Shown: positions 50,503-59,858, counted from the stretch's first letter. The stretch is 64,000 bases of DNA from JANXQZ01 sp038225555 (GCA_038225555.1 JBBRRB010000002.1:248001-312000), one strand, 5' to 3'. Made by a program: numbers and translations. The notes: generated by a model not told the origin, from the letters alone.

Positions 50503-51714
50503 ATGCCCCTCACTCGAAGAGAATTCGTAGCTGCCAGCGCAGTCACTGCGCTCACCTATAGCCAGTTGAAGGGTGCCAACGAGCGACTGCGCATCGGCGT
50601 GATCGGCTGCGGCGGTCAGGCCATGAGCCACATGCGGGCCTTGGTGAAAATGCGCGAAACGGACAACTGCGACGTAGTCTCCGTTTGCGACGTTTACGAT
50701 CCGCGCGCTGCACAAGCGGCGCAATTGACCGGCGGCAAAATAGTCAAGGATTACCGGCGGGTCCTCGACAACCCGGACATCGATTACGTCCTGATCGCGA
50801 CTCCTGAGCACTGGCATCATCAGATGACGATGGACGCGATCGCCGCGGGCAAACACATTTACGTAGAGAAGCCGATGACGAAGACGGTGGAGCAGTCCAA
50901 GCACGTCATCGCCAAGTTGAAGAACGCGCCGAAACTGAGGATGCAGGTGGGCGTGCAGGGCATGTCCGATGACTCCTACGAGACCGCCAACAAATACATC
51001 AAGGACGGCGCGCTCGGCAAGGTGGTCCTCGCGCAAATCGATTACTCGCGCAATCACAAATCTGATTTCTGGCTCTATCCAATCGACGCCGACGCTAAGC
51101 CAGGAGTCAATCTCGATTGGAAAGCGTGGCTCGGACCCGCACCTAAAAGGGCCTGGGATCCCGAGCGCTACTTCCGTTGGCGGCGTTACTGGGATTATTC
51201 GGGCGGGATCGCTACAGATCTTTTCATCCATCGCGTGACGCGCATCATCAAAGCAACCGGCATTACGTTTCCCACACACGGCGCTGGTACCGGCGGCAAG
51301 TTTGAGTTTGGCAGCAGTGTCGCCGAAATTCCCGATACGCTCAATATCCTATTGGATTATCCCGAGGGCCTCACCGTTCAGCTCATCTCCACCCAGGCGA
51401 ACGATACCAAAGTGGAGCACCTGATTCGAGGACACAAGGCAACGCTGGAGTTTACCCGCTCCGGTTTCACCATCAAGCCGCAAAGACTGTTCGCCGATGA
51501 AGCGAAAGAAGTGACGCATGAGAAGACGGGCGCGGAAGAACTAAATCTGCACCATCGAAACTTGATGAATGCCATTCGATCGAACGAGGCGCTGAAGTGC
51601 GACGCGATGCTCGGCTACTACGGAGTGGTGGCCTGCGAGATGGGGAATATCAGTTATCGCAAACGCAAGTATTTGAAGTGGGATGCCGCGAAGGAGCGAA
51701 TCGTCAACGCATAG
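50503..51714 (+). CDS. Gfo/Idh/MocA-family oxidoreductase with Tat-like leader
   Basis: A 403-residue protein from ATG 50503. The leader has a twin-arginine motif (TRREFVAASAVTALTYS). The Rossmann turn is IGVIGCGGQAMSH near 32-45, followed by the family's EKPMTKTVEQ lysine region near 128-137 and a C-terminal beta-sheet domain. It oxidises a sugar or cyclitol with tightly bound NAD(P), and the leader implies export in folded form. An in-frame ATG at 50452 would put the twin arginines 17 residues further in and lies at the repeat edge. Confidence 0.88.
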   Translation: MPLTRREFVAASAVTALTYSQLKGANERLRIGVIGCGGQAMSHMRALVKMRETDNCDVVSVCDVYDPRAAQAAQLTGGKIVKDYRRVLDNPDIDYVLIATPEHWHHQMTMDAIAAGKHIYVEKPMTKTVEQSKHVIAKLKNAPKLRMQVGVQGMSDDSYETANKYIKDGALGKVVLAQIDYSRNHKSDFWLYPIDADAKPGVNLDWKAWLGPAPKRAWDPERYFRWRRYWDYSGGIATDLFIHRVTRIIKATGITFPTHGAGTGGKFEFGSSVAEIPDTLNILLDYPEGLTVQLISTQANDTKVEHLIRGHKATLEFTRSGFTIKPQRLFADEAKEVTHEKTGAEELNLHHRNLMNAIRSNEALKCDAMLGYYGVVACEMGNISYRKRKYLKWDAAKERIVNA

Positions 51715-51888
51715 CATGAGCCAGGAACCTGATCCAACTCAGCCACGTCACTAACGCAGCATCAGGAATGTCCCTCGCGGACTGCCAACCGGGTTCGAGA
51801 GCCACGGTGGATTCCAGAATCCGTTCTGGAGATGTGGACGGCACGCCGTCAACCAATCTCGTCCTAGATGCCCTGAAAGGACGACAGC

Positions 51889-52548
51889 ATGTCTCAGGGC
51901 GCTTCAGAGTTTCCCATCTCAAAGTTGCTCGGTCGAGTCATAGATGAATCGGGGCTTCGCCGTTCCGAGTTCATAAAATCGCTCGACTATAAAAGCATTC
52001 CAGGCGGTTTGCGACGCCTCGACGAGTGGCTTCAGCAGGGAGAAGGCCACGTCTTAATTCTTGACCGAATCGCACAGGTGTACCACCTCAATCGCGGCGA
52101 ACTAAAACAGGCGTTGCTGGCAACATCCGGTGAGAAGGCTGTGCAAGCCGACGCTGCTCGTGTCGAAGCCACGCAAGCCGAACATAAACGTTTCCGTCCC
52201 TACATTCATGTCGAGGGCGAATTCAGCGTTCCTAGCTGCATCGTGATCGTGGCGGTCACCGGGGGTCGCTTAAATAGAATCGAACTGCCGCGAGAACTTC
52301 ACGATCCATTCCTCGTTGAAAAAATTCCAGCTCTGGCCGAGCTCATGCGCCCATACTTGGAGGAGCATAACGGCGCATGTCCATTTTTCGGACGAGCCGT
52401 AGCATTCCGGCTCGTGCATTGGGATGAGAGTTTCCGGTTTAGCTTAGATGGGCGGCTCCTGGAACGAAGCGAGGGCCGGTTTACGCCGGGGCGGGCGACC
52501 GCGCGGATCGGAAACAAGACCGTGGAGGGCTTGTTTGGAACTTTGTGA
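51889..52548 (+). CDS. Hypothetical protein with HTH-like N-terminus
   Basis: A 219-residue soluble protein. Residues 8-80 read like a degenerate helix-turn-helix (LLGRVIDESGLRRSEFIKSL, then LDRIAQVYHLNRGELKQALL). Residues 95-215 form a beta-rich domain of unknown type. No family is recognised. It ends 12 bases before the next gene. A 174-base gap before it holds nothing convincing. Confidence 0.65.
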   Translation: MSQGASEFPISKLLGRVIDESGLRRSEFIKSLDYKSIPGGLRRLDEWLQQGEGHVLILDRIAQVYHLNRGELKQALLATSGEKAVQADAARVEATQAEHKRFRPYIHVEGEFSVPSCIVIVAVTGGRLNRIELPRELHDPFLVEKIPALAELMRPYLEEHNGACPFFGRAVAFRLVHWDESFRFSLDGRLLERSEGRFTPGRATARIGNKTVEGLFGTL

Positions 52549-52560
52549 TACGTTGAATCC

Positions 52561-53568
52561 ATGTCCACCGTGAATCGCCAGTTTCACCTCGCCGCAGTCC
52601 CCGCAGGCATGCCCAAGGAGACCGATTTTCAGATCGTAGAGATTCCCCTGCCAGGTCTGAACGAAGGGCAAATCTTGATTAAGACTGCATACTGGTCGGT
52701 AGATCCTTACATGCGGGGTCGCATCACCGGTGTCAAGAGTTATGCCGACCCCATTCGCGTCGGCGACCTTATGCTCGGAGGATCGGTGGGCGAAGTGGTG
52801 GACTCGAAGAATGGGACCTACAAGACGGGCGACTTCGTCATGGGCATGTGGGGCTGGCAGGAGTACGAAGTGTCAACAGGCAAGGGCTTGCAGAAGCTCA
52901 ACCCTCAACTTGCTCCCGTGTCAACAGCGCTCGGCATTCTGGGGATGCCAGGTCTGACTGCCTACTTCGGCTTTCTCGAAATCTGCCAGCCCAAGTCCGG
53001 CGAGACAGTGGTAGTTTCGGGTGCGGCCGGTGCCGTGGGTTCGCTGGTCGGCCAGATCGCAAAAATTAAAGGGTGCCGAGTCATTGGAATTGCCGGTGCC
53101 GACGACAAAGTCGATCACTTGGTGAACGACCTTGGCTTCGACGCGGCCTTTAATTATAAAACGGTCTCGAATTACAGCGACAAACTGAAGGAACTGTGCC
53201 CCCAGGGTATCGATTGTTATTTCGATAACGTTGGCGGCGCGATAACCGATGCCGTATTCCCGCTTTTAAATCTGTACGCCCGCGTCTCCATCTGCGGTCA
53301 GATCTCCCAATACAACCTGCAGAAGCCAGAGTCAGGCCCGCGTCTTTTGGTCTACATCCTAGTGAAGCAGGCGCGCGTAGAGGGCTTCATCATCATGCGC
53401 TTCGTGGAGCGCTTTGGAGAGGGCGTTATGCAAATGGCTCAGTGGCTAAAAGAGGGCAAGCTCAAGTATCGGGAAGACGTGATGGAGGGATTCGAACACA
53501 TTCCCGCAGCATTCATCGCGCTGCTAAACGGCAAGAACACTGGCAAAATGCTTGTGAAAGCCAGCTAG
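52561..53568 (+). CDS. curA: NADPH-dependent MDR oxidoreductase (CurA/PTGR-like)
   Basis: A 335-residue enzyme of the zinc-free medium-chain reductases that reduce the C=C bond of enones. Family marks are SVDPYMRGRI near 49-58, MPGLTAYFGFLEICQPKSGE near 129-148, VSGAAGAVGSLVGQIAKIKG (NADPH turn) and YFDNVGG. No zinc ligands are present, as expected. The true substrate is unknown; E. coli CurA reduces curcumin. Confidence 0.9.
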   Translation: MSTVNRQFHLAAVPAGMPKETDFQIVEIPLPGLNEGQILIKTAYWSVDPYMRGRITGVKSYADPIRVGDLMLGGSVGEVVDSKNGTYKTGDFVMGMWGWQEYEVSTGKGLQKLNPQLAPVSTALGILGMPGLTAYFGFLEICQPKSGETVVVSGAAGAVGSLVGQIAKIKGCRVIGIAGADDKVDHLVNDLGFDAAFNYKTVSNYSDKLKELCPQGIDCYFDNVGGAITDAVFPLLNLYARVSICGQISQYNLQKPESGPRLLVYILVKQARVEGFIIMRFVERFGEGVMQMAQWLKEGKLKYREDVMEGFEHIPAAFIALLNGKNTGKMLVKAS

Positions 53569-53578
53569 CCCAAACGAG

Positions 53579-54139
53579 CTACTTCTTCTCTGGAGGCATC
53601 ACGTACAGGTAAATCATGTGACCCCGCGCATAAGGCTCAGCCTTCTCCACGTATTTAGCCTTCCAGCCAGGAACTGCATACTCATGCGACACCACCCGTG
53701 CTCCCGGCTTTAGATACCTCTCCAGATTTGGCCGCAAAATCTCATTTGAGTTGGTCATCAAATAAATGGTGACCACGTCGGCGGGACTCAAATCCACTGC
53801 CAGCAGGTCGCCGTGTATGACGCTCGCCAGATTTTGCAGATTGGAACGGACAATACCCTCGTTTGTCGCTTTCACCAACGACGCTGAGATTTCAACTCCC
53901 ACAGCCTTGGCGTGAAAACGTTGAGCGGCCCTAAACAGGATCCGTCCATCGCCGCTTCCCAAATCGTAGAGGGTCTCACCCGACTTCAAATCGGCTATCT
54001 CCAGCATACGGTCCACAATTGCCTGCGGAGAGACTACATACGGCGCCAAACTATTTTTGTAATGCTGAAAACCCGACTGAGCTTGGGCAAGGGCGGTAAA
54101 CGAAACCAGCCCGACCAAGATTTCCCTGAATTTACACAT
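53579..54139 (-). CDS. SAM-dependent methyltransferase with a signal peptide
   Basis: A 186-residue protein. Residues 1-21 look like a cleavable leader (REILVGLVSFTALAQAQ). The rest is a class I methyltransferase fold: motif I YDLGSGDGRILFRAA near 58-72, acidic residue in VGVEIS, then VIHGDLL and DVVTIYLMTNSNEILRPN. Finding this fold behind a leader is odd, because SAM is cytosolic; either the leader is a membrane anchor or the start is later. It begins one base after the stop of the next gene upstream and is co-transcribed with it. Confidence 0.8.
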   Translation of the reverse strand: MCKFREILVGLVSFTALAQAQSGFQHYKNSLAPYVVSPQAIVDRMLEIADLKSGETLYDLGSGDGRILFRAAQRFHAKAVGVEISASLVKATNEGIVRSNLQNLASVIHGDLLAVDLSPADVVTIYLMTNSNEILRPNLERYLKPGARVVSHEYAVPGWKAKYVEKAEPYARGHMIYLYVMPPEKK

Positions 54140-54140
54140 T

Positions 54141-55424
54141 CTATTGACTAGAGATGGATGAAGTCAGCCGCCCGTTCCTTGATTTTACAATACGGCTCAC
54201 CATTTCCGAAACCGCGAACCACAGGTCACGAGGCCGGCTGATCGTGTACTCGTATCCTTTGAAGTACTTGACCGTATGGCTGATAGCATCTTTCCAGGGC
54301 ACCGCTTGCGGATTCAAATTGTAGTTCATATAGAACACAGGGTAATCTATCTCACTAATCTGTTTTAACGAATCCTGAGGCACGTTGGAATCGAGCATCA
54401 CTTTGGGTCCCGCAAAGATCAGCGCATCGGGGCGAGTGGACGGGGTACCGACGCATTCCTTCTGAATCAACTGCGTCAGAAATTCGGTGTCCCCATGTTT
54501 CTGGCCCAGTTGTTTAAAATCGACGGTGCCCAAATTGAGCCGATGCAGGGCGTCTCCCAAAGCGGGGAAATCGATGCGATCAGCACCATCCTGGCGATAC
54601 AGAATCTTCTGTTCCTGCATGTTGAAGGCGATGATCGAGAACTTCCCGATGCGCGGCTCGCGGGACAGAGATCGCAGAATCGAGACCAACGCGCTCGTAT
54701 CTAAGGGCTGCAGCGCGGCGGAAAGCGAGTTCTGAGGTGCGAAATTGATCAGCACTTTGATGTTGAGAGGAGTTTCGCCTTGGGTTCTTTGGACTGGAGG
54801 CTCTTCCTTAAACTGTTCAAAATCGGCCCGTTGGATCACGCCGGGGGCGATCGCCAGGTTGATCTGCCGATCTTTTTGCAGCAGCGCCGCGTCCGCATCC
54901 CAGGATGAGGCGCAAACTCGCTCACTGCGATCCCGCATGAGCCAATCGACGTGGTATTTCCCCTCGCCCACATCGAAGCCGCCCTGCAGGTAGGCATCGC
55001 CCTTGGCCTCTTCGTCAATCGATGGCACGCGGACCCGTTGTGAGAAGTACTGTGGCTGGTCTTTTTGGTTGTCGGCGACAACGCGGAAAACGATTGTTAA
55101 AAGGTTTTCGGAGCCGGATAACTCCTTAAGAGGAACGCTGACTTCATAACCCGAATGGAACCGAAGGTCGAAGCCAAGCGTCGGCTTGAGTTGGACAGCA
55201 GTGCAGGGGAGGTCTTTTCGCTCCTCTCCCGCTTCCAGAACGGCCAGATCCGAGCCAAACACATTTACGTTGCCGGAAGGGCCGGAGCCGAGCATAGGGA
55301 TTTGAGCGCGCAAGAGAGCGCAGCTTAAGAAAAGAGCGCCTATGCAGCCGCTCATCGCCCACCCGGAATCCCGAAAACCAAAAGGTCCATGCATCAGGGT
55401 CGTCCGAAACAAATTGTTCCTCAT
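54141..55424 (-). CDS. Exported hypothetical protein with a VWA-like C-terminal half
   Basis: A 427-residue protein. ATG 55424 gives a long leader with a basic n-region and hydrophobic core (MSGCIGALFLSCALLRAQ); ATG 55355 is a second possible start. Residues 70-200 are beta-rich. Residues 235-420 have a Rossmann-like alternation (IGKFSIIAFNMQEQKILYRQ, PDALIFAGPKVMLDSNV) similar to the VWFA-related proteins common in Acidobacteria, but no MIDAS motif is evident. It is the first gene of a two-gene unit with the leader-bearing methyltransferase. Function unknown. Confidence 0.72.
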   Translation of the reverse strand: MRNNLFRTTLMHGPFGFRDSGWAMSGCIGALFLSCALLRAQIPMLGSGPSGNVNVFGSDLAVLEAGEERKDLPCTAVQLKPTLGFDLRFHSGYEVSVPLKELSGSENLLTIVFRVVADNQKDQPQYFSQRVRVPSIDEEAKGDAYLQGGFDVGEGKYHVDWLMRDRSERVCASSWDADAALLQKDRQINLAIAPGVIQRADFEQFKEEPPVQRTQGETPLNIKVLINFAPQNSLSAALQPLDTSALVSILRSLSREPRIGKFSIIAFNMQEQKILYRQDGADRIDFPALGDALHRLNLGTVDFKQLGQKHGDTEFLTQLIQKECVGTPSTRPDALIFAGPKVMLDSNVPQDSLKQISEIDYPVFYMNYNLNPQAVPWKDAISHTVKYFKGYEYTISRPRDLWFAVSEMVSRIVKSRNGRLTSSISSQ

Positions 55425-55608
55425 TTTACATCCATCCGGCAGGATTGCAAATAGGATTTTATCTAGATGCCGCTTCGGTACCGCTAGACGACCGCGAGCG
55501 GTTGCAAGCAGTCAAGCTTCTGTCAATAGGTGCTCGCGGAAGCCAAATAGTATCGAGATTATTGCAGGGACGGCGAATTGGTCCAGTTGTGATAGAGTTT
55601 GAGGCAGT

Positions 55609-56094
55609 ATGGCATCGCGCAGCGTAAACAAAGTGATCCTTCTCGGACGCCTGGGTAAAGACGCCGAAACCAAGTTCACGCCTTCCGGGGCATCCATCAC
55701 GAAGTTCTCAATCGCAACCAACCGCAATAGCAAAGACCAGCAAACGGGCGAGTGGAAAGAAGAAACGGACTGGGCTAACGTCGTGCTTTGGAAGGGCGAG
55801 AACGTGGAGAAGTACCTGACCAAGGGTAAATTAGTTTACCTGGAGGGCCGGCTCCAGACCCGAAGTTATGACGACAAGGATGGCAAGAAGCAGTACTTTA
55901 CCGAAGTGGTCGCCAATGGTCCGGATATCGTTCTGTTGGGTGGTCCAGGTGAAGGTGGAGGCGGCCCGACGCGCGACGAGGGCTTCAGCCAGCCAGTATC
56001 GATGCCCAGGGGGGCTCAGCAACGGGCCAAACCGTCTCCGTCGAGTGAATCCGGCTACGACCAAGGCATTACGGACGACGACGTCCCGTTCTAA
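55609..56094 (+). CDS. ssb: Single-stranded DNA-binding protein
   Basis: A 161-residue SSB. The OB fold covers residues 1-108 (SVNKVILLGRLGKDAETKFT, then YLEGRLQTRSYDDKDG). A Gly/Pro-rich linker follows and ends in the acidic tip DDDVPF that recruits repair proteins. Length and all features are normal. Confidence 0.96.
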   Translation: MASRSVNKVILLGRLGKDAETKFTPSGASITKFSIATNRNSKDQQTGEWKEETDWANVVLWKGENVEKYLTKGKLVYLEGRLQTRSYDDKDGKKQYFTEVVANGPDIVLLGGPGEGGGGPTRDEGFSQPVSMPRGAQQRAKPSPSSESGYDQGITDDDVPF

Positions 56095-56117
56095 ACTGTC
56101 TCTCGCGGGTCTCGTAA

Positions 56118-56353
56118 ATGAAGGCTTACACCGCGAAGCAGGGCCAGTACTTGGCTTTTATCTTTTACTACATGAAATTCACCGGGTTGCTCCCGCCGAG
56201 ATGGACATGCAGAGGTACTTCGGGGTTACGCCACCCTCGGTACATCAAATGGTGCTGATCCTGGAGGCCAACGGATTGATTGAGCGTGTTCCAGGGCGGG
56301 CTCGGTCGATTCGGCTACTAATCGCGAGGGAGGAACTGCCTGAACTACTGTAG
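56118..56353 (+). pseudogene. LexA-like winged-helix gene with a single-base frameshift
   Basis: The frame from ATG 56118 starts as a small LexA-type winged-helix protein (AKQGQYLAFIFYYMKFTG). After LLP, near 56195-56200, the family jumps to the next frame (AEMDMQRYFGVTPPSVHQMV, then LILEANGLIERVPGRARSIR), ending at 56353. One base lost in the CTCCCGCCGAG stretch explains it. The intact product would have about 78 residues: a DNA-binding domain with no peptidase part. It begins 23 bases after ssb on the same strand. Confidence 0.72.
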
Positions 56354-56526
56354 GGCACCGTTGTAGGGCACCGTTGATCGGAGAACCTATGCTGATCGGC
56401 GCTGGGTTGGTCGACCATGGGTTTGACGAACCGGTTTCACCCTGCTCATCGGGAGGATGGTTGATCGTTTCTCGAGAAGACGTCTACCCCGAACGTCGCG
56501 AACGGCCCTTCAAATGCCAACCAAGC

Positions 56527-57213
56527 ATGATGCGATTCCCGCAATACATTTTCTTCACACCGATATTGTTGCCGCTGCTTGCCAACTGTCAGGACGCAAC
56601 ATCAGCGGACCGCGCCGTTATAAAAAACACGATGCAACCCAGTTCTACCCTCAAAGATCGTCTTGCTGGCAGGGTCCTGGCTGTTTTAGGTCCGTCCGAG
56701 CCGTCACACTTAACCGAACATCAACGCTTCCACGACTATGTTTCGAATGCAATTGGACCTTTATCGATTCTTGGCGAAGGCGTGGGGGCGGGAATCGGTC
56801 AGTGGGCGAACAGCCCGAAAGAATGGGGCCAGGGTTGGGGAGCATACGGCAAGAGATTTGCCAGCAATGTTGGGTACAATGGCATTCGCCAGACCATAAG
56901 TTACGGCGTCGCGACCGCCTTCCACGAGGATGATCGCTACTTCAGCTCCCACGAAACCGGCGCATGGAAGCGCACCAAGTATGCTCTCGTGAGTACATTT
57001 ACCGCGCGGCATCCAGACGGGAGCAATCGGTTCTCAATATCCAGTTTCACGGGCGTGCTGGGAGCCGGTACCGCGGCCAGCATTTGGGGTCCTGGAAGTT
57101 ATAAGGGTATCGGCAACATAGCGACGAATGCGGGGATCAGCTTTGGGACCACCGCTGCGTTCAACGTCTTCCGCGAATTTTTGCCCGACCTTCTGCACCG
57201 ACCCCGAAAGTGA
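56527..57213 (+). CDS. Exported hypothetical protein
   Basis: A 228-residue protein from ATG 56527 with a leader (FPQYIFFTPILLPLLANCQ). ATG 56374 in the same frame would add 51 residues that do not look like protein. The mature part has Gly-rich segments (SILGEGVGAGIGQWANSP, SISSFTGVLGAGTAASIWGP) that could form membrane-active helices or barrel strands. No family is recognised. It is preceded by a 13-base direct repeat in tandem (56349-56374). Confidence 0.65.
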   Translation: MMRFPQYIFFTPILLPLLANCQDATSADRAVIKNTMQPSSTLKDRLAGRVLAVLGPSEPSHLTEHQRFHDYVSNAIGPLSILGEGVGAGIGQWANSPKEWGQGWGAYGKRFASNVGYNGIRQTISYGVATAFHEDDRYFSSHETGAWKRTKYALVSTFTARHPDGSNRFSISSFTGVLGAGTAASIWGPGSYKGIGNIATNAGISFGTTAAFNVFREFLPDLLHRPRK

Positions 57214-57263
57214 ACACAGACGGTAAAATCGACCGGAACACGTCGTAGGATAGTAGCGACTCG

Positions 57264-58244
57264 ATGGCGCCACCTACTACGGCACTGATACTGCTCCTTG
57301 CTACGGGCCCGACTGTCTGGGGCTCCCAGCCGATCTTTCAGCGAGGGGTGAATTTTACCGCGGAAGGCCCCGACGGGTATGGCTCCGGGGCCAGGCCGAT
57401 CCTTGAAAAGTTAACCACCTTTGGAGTGGATGCGATCGCCCTGGTTCCATACGCATTCACCCCTCGTTCCTCCCCCATTGTTCGCTTTGGAGGCGGTTTT
57501 GAAACCGACGAAGGAATCGAGCAGGTCGCAATCACTGCTCACTCCCTCGGCATGAAAGTGTTCTTGAAGCCCCAGGTTTGGGTGCGGTCCGGGTTTCCCG
57601 GCGACCTCGAGTTCCCCAATCCCGCCGACCGCGCCAAGTGGTTCTCCGGATACCGCGCCTACATTGAACACCAGGCCGGATTGGCGACCCGCATTCGCGC
57701 CGATCTGTTCTGCGTAGGCGTGGAGTTCGTAAAGCTTACCGGCGATCAGAAGGAATGGCGACAGCTCATCGCTCGCGTCCGCGAAATTTATCGCGGACCC
57801 CTGACCTATGGCGCCACCCAAGGGCCAGAGTTCGAGAACCTGCGATTTTGGGATGCTCTGGATTACATTGGACTCAACAATTATTACCCTCTCCCCGACG
57901 ATCTCTCAACGGTTGCTTTAGTCAGTAGAGTCGAGTCTGTCCAGAGGCGATTTAAGAAGCCGGTGATCCTGACGGAGACAGGCTTCTCGAGCTACGAGTC
58001 ACCCCACCGTCAGCCGTGGGATGAGACACCTCGCAAGCTCGCTCAGCAAGAACAAGCTCGCTGCTACGAGGCGATCTTTCGCGGCTTTTACGGGAAACCC
58101 TGGTTTTACGGAATGTACTGGTGGAAGGTGGGCACGGACGGGCACGGTGGACCGGCAGAAGGCTCGTTTACGCCCTGGGGAAAGCCAGCTATGGAGGTCG
58201 TTAAGCGCTGGTATCTGTCCGGTAAACCAAGCCGCGAGAGGTAG
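57264..58244 (+). CDS. Exported glycosidase of the GH113-like TIM-barrel type
   Basis: A 326-residue protein with a signal peptide (ALILLLATGPTVWG). The barrel shows the GH113 pattern: RGVNFTAEGPDGYGS at the first strand, FLKPQVWVRSG near 95, CVGVEFVKLTGDQKEW near 150 with the acid/base Glu, YIGLNNYYPLP near 198 and ILTETGFSS near 230 with the nucleophile Glu. GH113 enzymes act on beta-mannans. Similarity is judged by motifs only, so another substrate is possible. It is convergent with the DUF11 array, 34 bases between stops. Confidence 0.8.
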   Translation: MAPPTTALILLLATGPTVWGSQPIFQRGVNFTAEGPDGYGSGARPILEKLTTFGVDAIALVPYAFTPRSSPIVRFGGGFETDEGIEQVAITAHSLGMKVFLKPQVWVRSGFPGDLEFPNPADRAKWFSGYRAYIEHQAGLATRIRADLFCVGVEFVKLTGDQKEWRQLIARVREIYRGPLTYGATQGPEFENLRFWDALDYIGLNNYYPLPDDLSTVALVSRVESVQRRFKKPVILTETGFSSYESPHRQPWDETPRKLAQQEQARCYEAIFRGFYGKPWFYGMYWWKVGTDGHGGPAEGSFTPWGKPAMEVVKRWYLSGKPSRER

Positions 58245-58278
58245 AGGAGGACTCCCTGACGTCCTCCCCTTCTGCAGA

Positions 58279-59736
58279 CTACTCCTTGGAAGCGCCAAGG
58301 CCACCCAAACGGCAGGACTTGCAAACTCCGAAGCCGCTTCCGGTGACCTGGATGAAGTTGCAGAGCGCAGTGATGCGCGTCAACTCCGCCGTACTAAGTG
58401 TCGACGAGACAAAGCGGGTTTCCGTGATCCCAAACGTGCCAGCCGGGCTGCCAGGAGTTATCGGCAGCGGGTGGATGGTGGTGCCCCAGGCAGCCAGACC
58501 GTTCGTTAAGGGATTGGCGGGAGTGCCGGCAGTAGCTGCATTGCATGCTGGCGTTGCGCCTGTCCCGCTAGTGGCAAGCAACTTCACCACGATAGACGTC
58601 GGTCGACCGGGAGTCAGTGTGTTGCTGGTCAAATCGGTGACCGCGGAGATTGAATTTAGGCCATTAGGCGTGACCAGGCATGAGCAACAGGAGACTAGCT
58701 GCTCGTCAGGCGAGAAAGCATAAACATTCACGCATAAGTTCGCGTTCTGGACGGGTGCGTTGGCAACCGGTGCGTTCAAGAACAGAAGAGGCGGCGGTAC
58801 GCCTTCGCCCGTGTTGGTGAAATTGATTACCGAGTCTCCGATCGCCAGATTGGCCGTATACCTGACCTGGAAAGGGTCACCCACAAAGATATCGGCCGTG
58901 GCGGTAAGACCGGGTCCGCCGTTGGTGGACATGACCACCTGCGTCGTATTAGTCTTCGGCCCATCGACTAAGCCCGTAACATTGACCGTTACCGTGCAGC
59001 TTGCGCTTGGTGCCAGCGTGATCGTGGGTTGTATAGTTATGATGTTAGCCAATGTGGTAACAGAGCTTCCGTTGCATGTGCTGATTAGACCGTTGGGCGT
59101 AGCTACCACCAAGCCCGGAGGCACCCCGTCAACCACGCCTACTCCCGTCAGCGCGACGGTAGCATTCGGGTTCGTGAACGTTAATGTCAATGTGGTGGTC
59201 CCGTTCAAGCTCACGGTGGCAGCACCAAAAGCCTTGGAAATCAGCGGGGGCAGCGGCGGATCTACCTGCAGCGACGCGTTCGCGATTTGCCCAGGGGCAG
59301 TGTTATCGAAAACCTGCACGGAATTATTCAGCATCCCGGCTATTGTTCCCTGAACGAGGACACTGATGATGCAGGAGCCGCCAGCGGCGATTGTCGTTGA
59401 ACTTAGATTTACAGTATTCCCTCCGGCAGTGGCGGACACCCCTCCGAAAGTCGACCCCGCCGTGCAAGACACGCTCTGGGTTCCAGTGGCCGCCAGCACC
59501 AGACCGGCGGGGAAAGTGTCCGTGAATGTCACACCGCCGATGGGGACAGATACATTCGGATTACCCACCGTAAACGTCAAGGTAGAAGTTGCACCCACCA
59601 AAATAGTTGCTGGAACAAACGCCTTGCCAATGCTGGGGGGTAACGAGCCTCCGCCAGCTTGCGCCGGTCTATTCATACTCGTGGAAAGTAAGGCCGCGCA
59701 GGCGACCATGGGTAGCTGTAGCTTGAATAAATGCAA
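58279..59736 (-). CDS. Exported DUF11 protein with conserved SCCSC/CKSCRLGGLG C-terminal module, paralogue A
   Basis: A 485-residue protein starting at TTG 59736, with GGAG eight bases upstream; in-frame codons before it are not conserved. Signal peptide about 1-27 (MVACAALLSTSMNRPAQA). Two DUF11-like Ig-fold domains follow (about 30-155 and 165-285; GGVTFTDTFPAGLVLAATGT, TNPNATVALTGVGVVD). A C-terminal module of about 200 residues (DPFQVRYTANLAIGDSVINF, then SPDEQLVSCCSCLVTPNGL) ends in CKSCRLGGLGASKE. It has no LPXTG or PEP-CTERM signal and no membrane anchor. It is the last gene of a tandem family of at least four. Function unknown; surface or secreted location is inferred. Confidence 0.85.
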   Translation of the reverse strand: MHLFKLQLPMVACAALLSTSMNRPAQAGGGSLPPSIGKAFVPATILVGATSTLTFTVGNPNVSVPIGGVTFTDTFPAGLVLAATGTQSVSCTAGSTFGGVSATAGGNTVNLSSTTIAAGGSCIISVLVQGTIAGMLNNSVQVFDNTAPGQIANASLQVDPPLPPLISKAFGAATVSLNGTTTLTLTFTNPNATVALTGVGVVDGVPPGLVVATPNGLISTCNGSSVTTLANIITIQPTITLAPSASCTVTVNVTGLVDGPKTNTTQVVMSTNGGPGLTATADIFVGDPFQVRYTANLAIGDSVINFTNTGEGVPPPLLFLNAPVANAPVQNANLCVNVYAFSPDEQLVSCCSCLVTPNGLNSISAVTDLTSNTLTPGRPTSIVVKLLATSGTGATPACNAATAGTPANPLTNGLAAWGTTIHPLPITPGSPAGTFGITETRFVSSTLSTAELTRITALCNFIQVTGSGFGVCKSCRLGGLGASKE

Positions 59737-59781
59737 CGAAATTCTCCGAGTCAATCCTGCAGTGGCTATAGCGCGATGTGA

Positions 59782-59794
59782 TGTCAAGCTTACC
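59782..59794 (-). promoter_or_regulatory. Shared upstream box of DUF11 gene A
   Basis: GGTAAGCTTGACA on the minus strand, 46-58 bases before the TTG start. The same 13 bases lie at the same distance before gene B, and a variant before gene C. It contains TTGACA but no good -10 follows at 17 bases. Confidence 0.45.
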
Positions 59795-59813
59795 ACATGA
59801 GGCCAAAAAAAAA

Positions 59814-59834
59814 GCACCAGCAAACTCCTGGTGC
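59814..59834 (-). terminator. Terminator of DUF11 gene B
   Basis: GCACCAG/CTGGTGC stem of seven pairs, seven-base loop, followed on the minus strand by nine T residues. It separates gene B from gene A, so A needs its own promoter. Confidence 0.88.
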
Positions 59835-59858
59835 CTTTCTTCTTCTAGCTACTTTCCG

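Noticed and set aside
50002..51279. A 425-codon minus-strand frame
   Set aside because: It crosses the palindromic repeat and is antisense to the GDPD and Gfo/Idh genes; composition is not protein-like.
51704..51922. A 72-codon minus-strand frame in the gap after the Gfo/Idh gene
   Set aside because: No ribosome site, Arg/Pro-rich, overlaps both neighbours.
56349..56374. Tandem 13-base direct repeat TGTAGGGCACCGT
   Set aside because: Only two units in non-coding sequence; probably slippage and without clear meaning.
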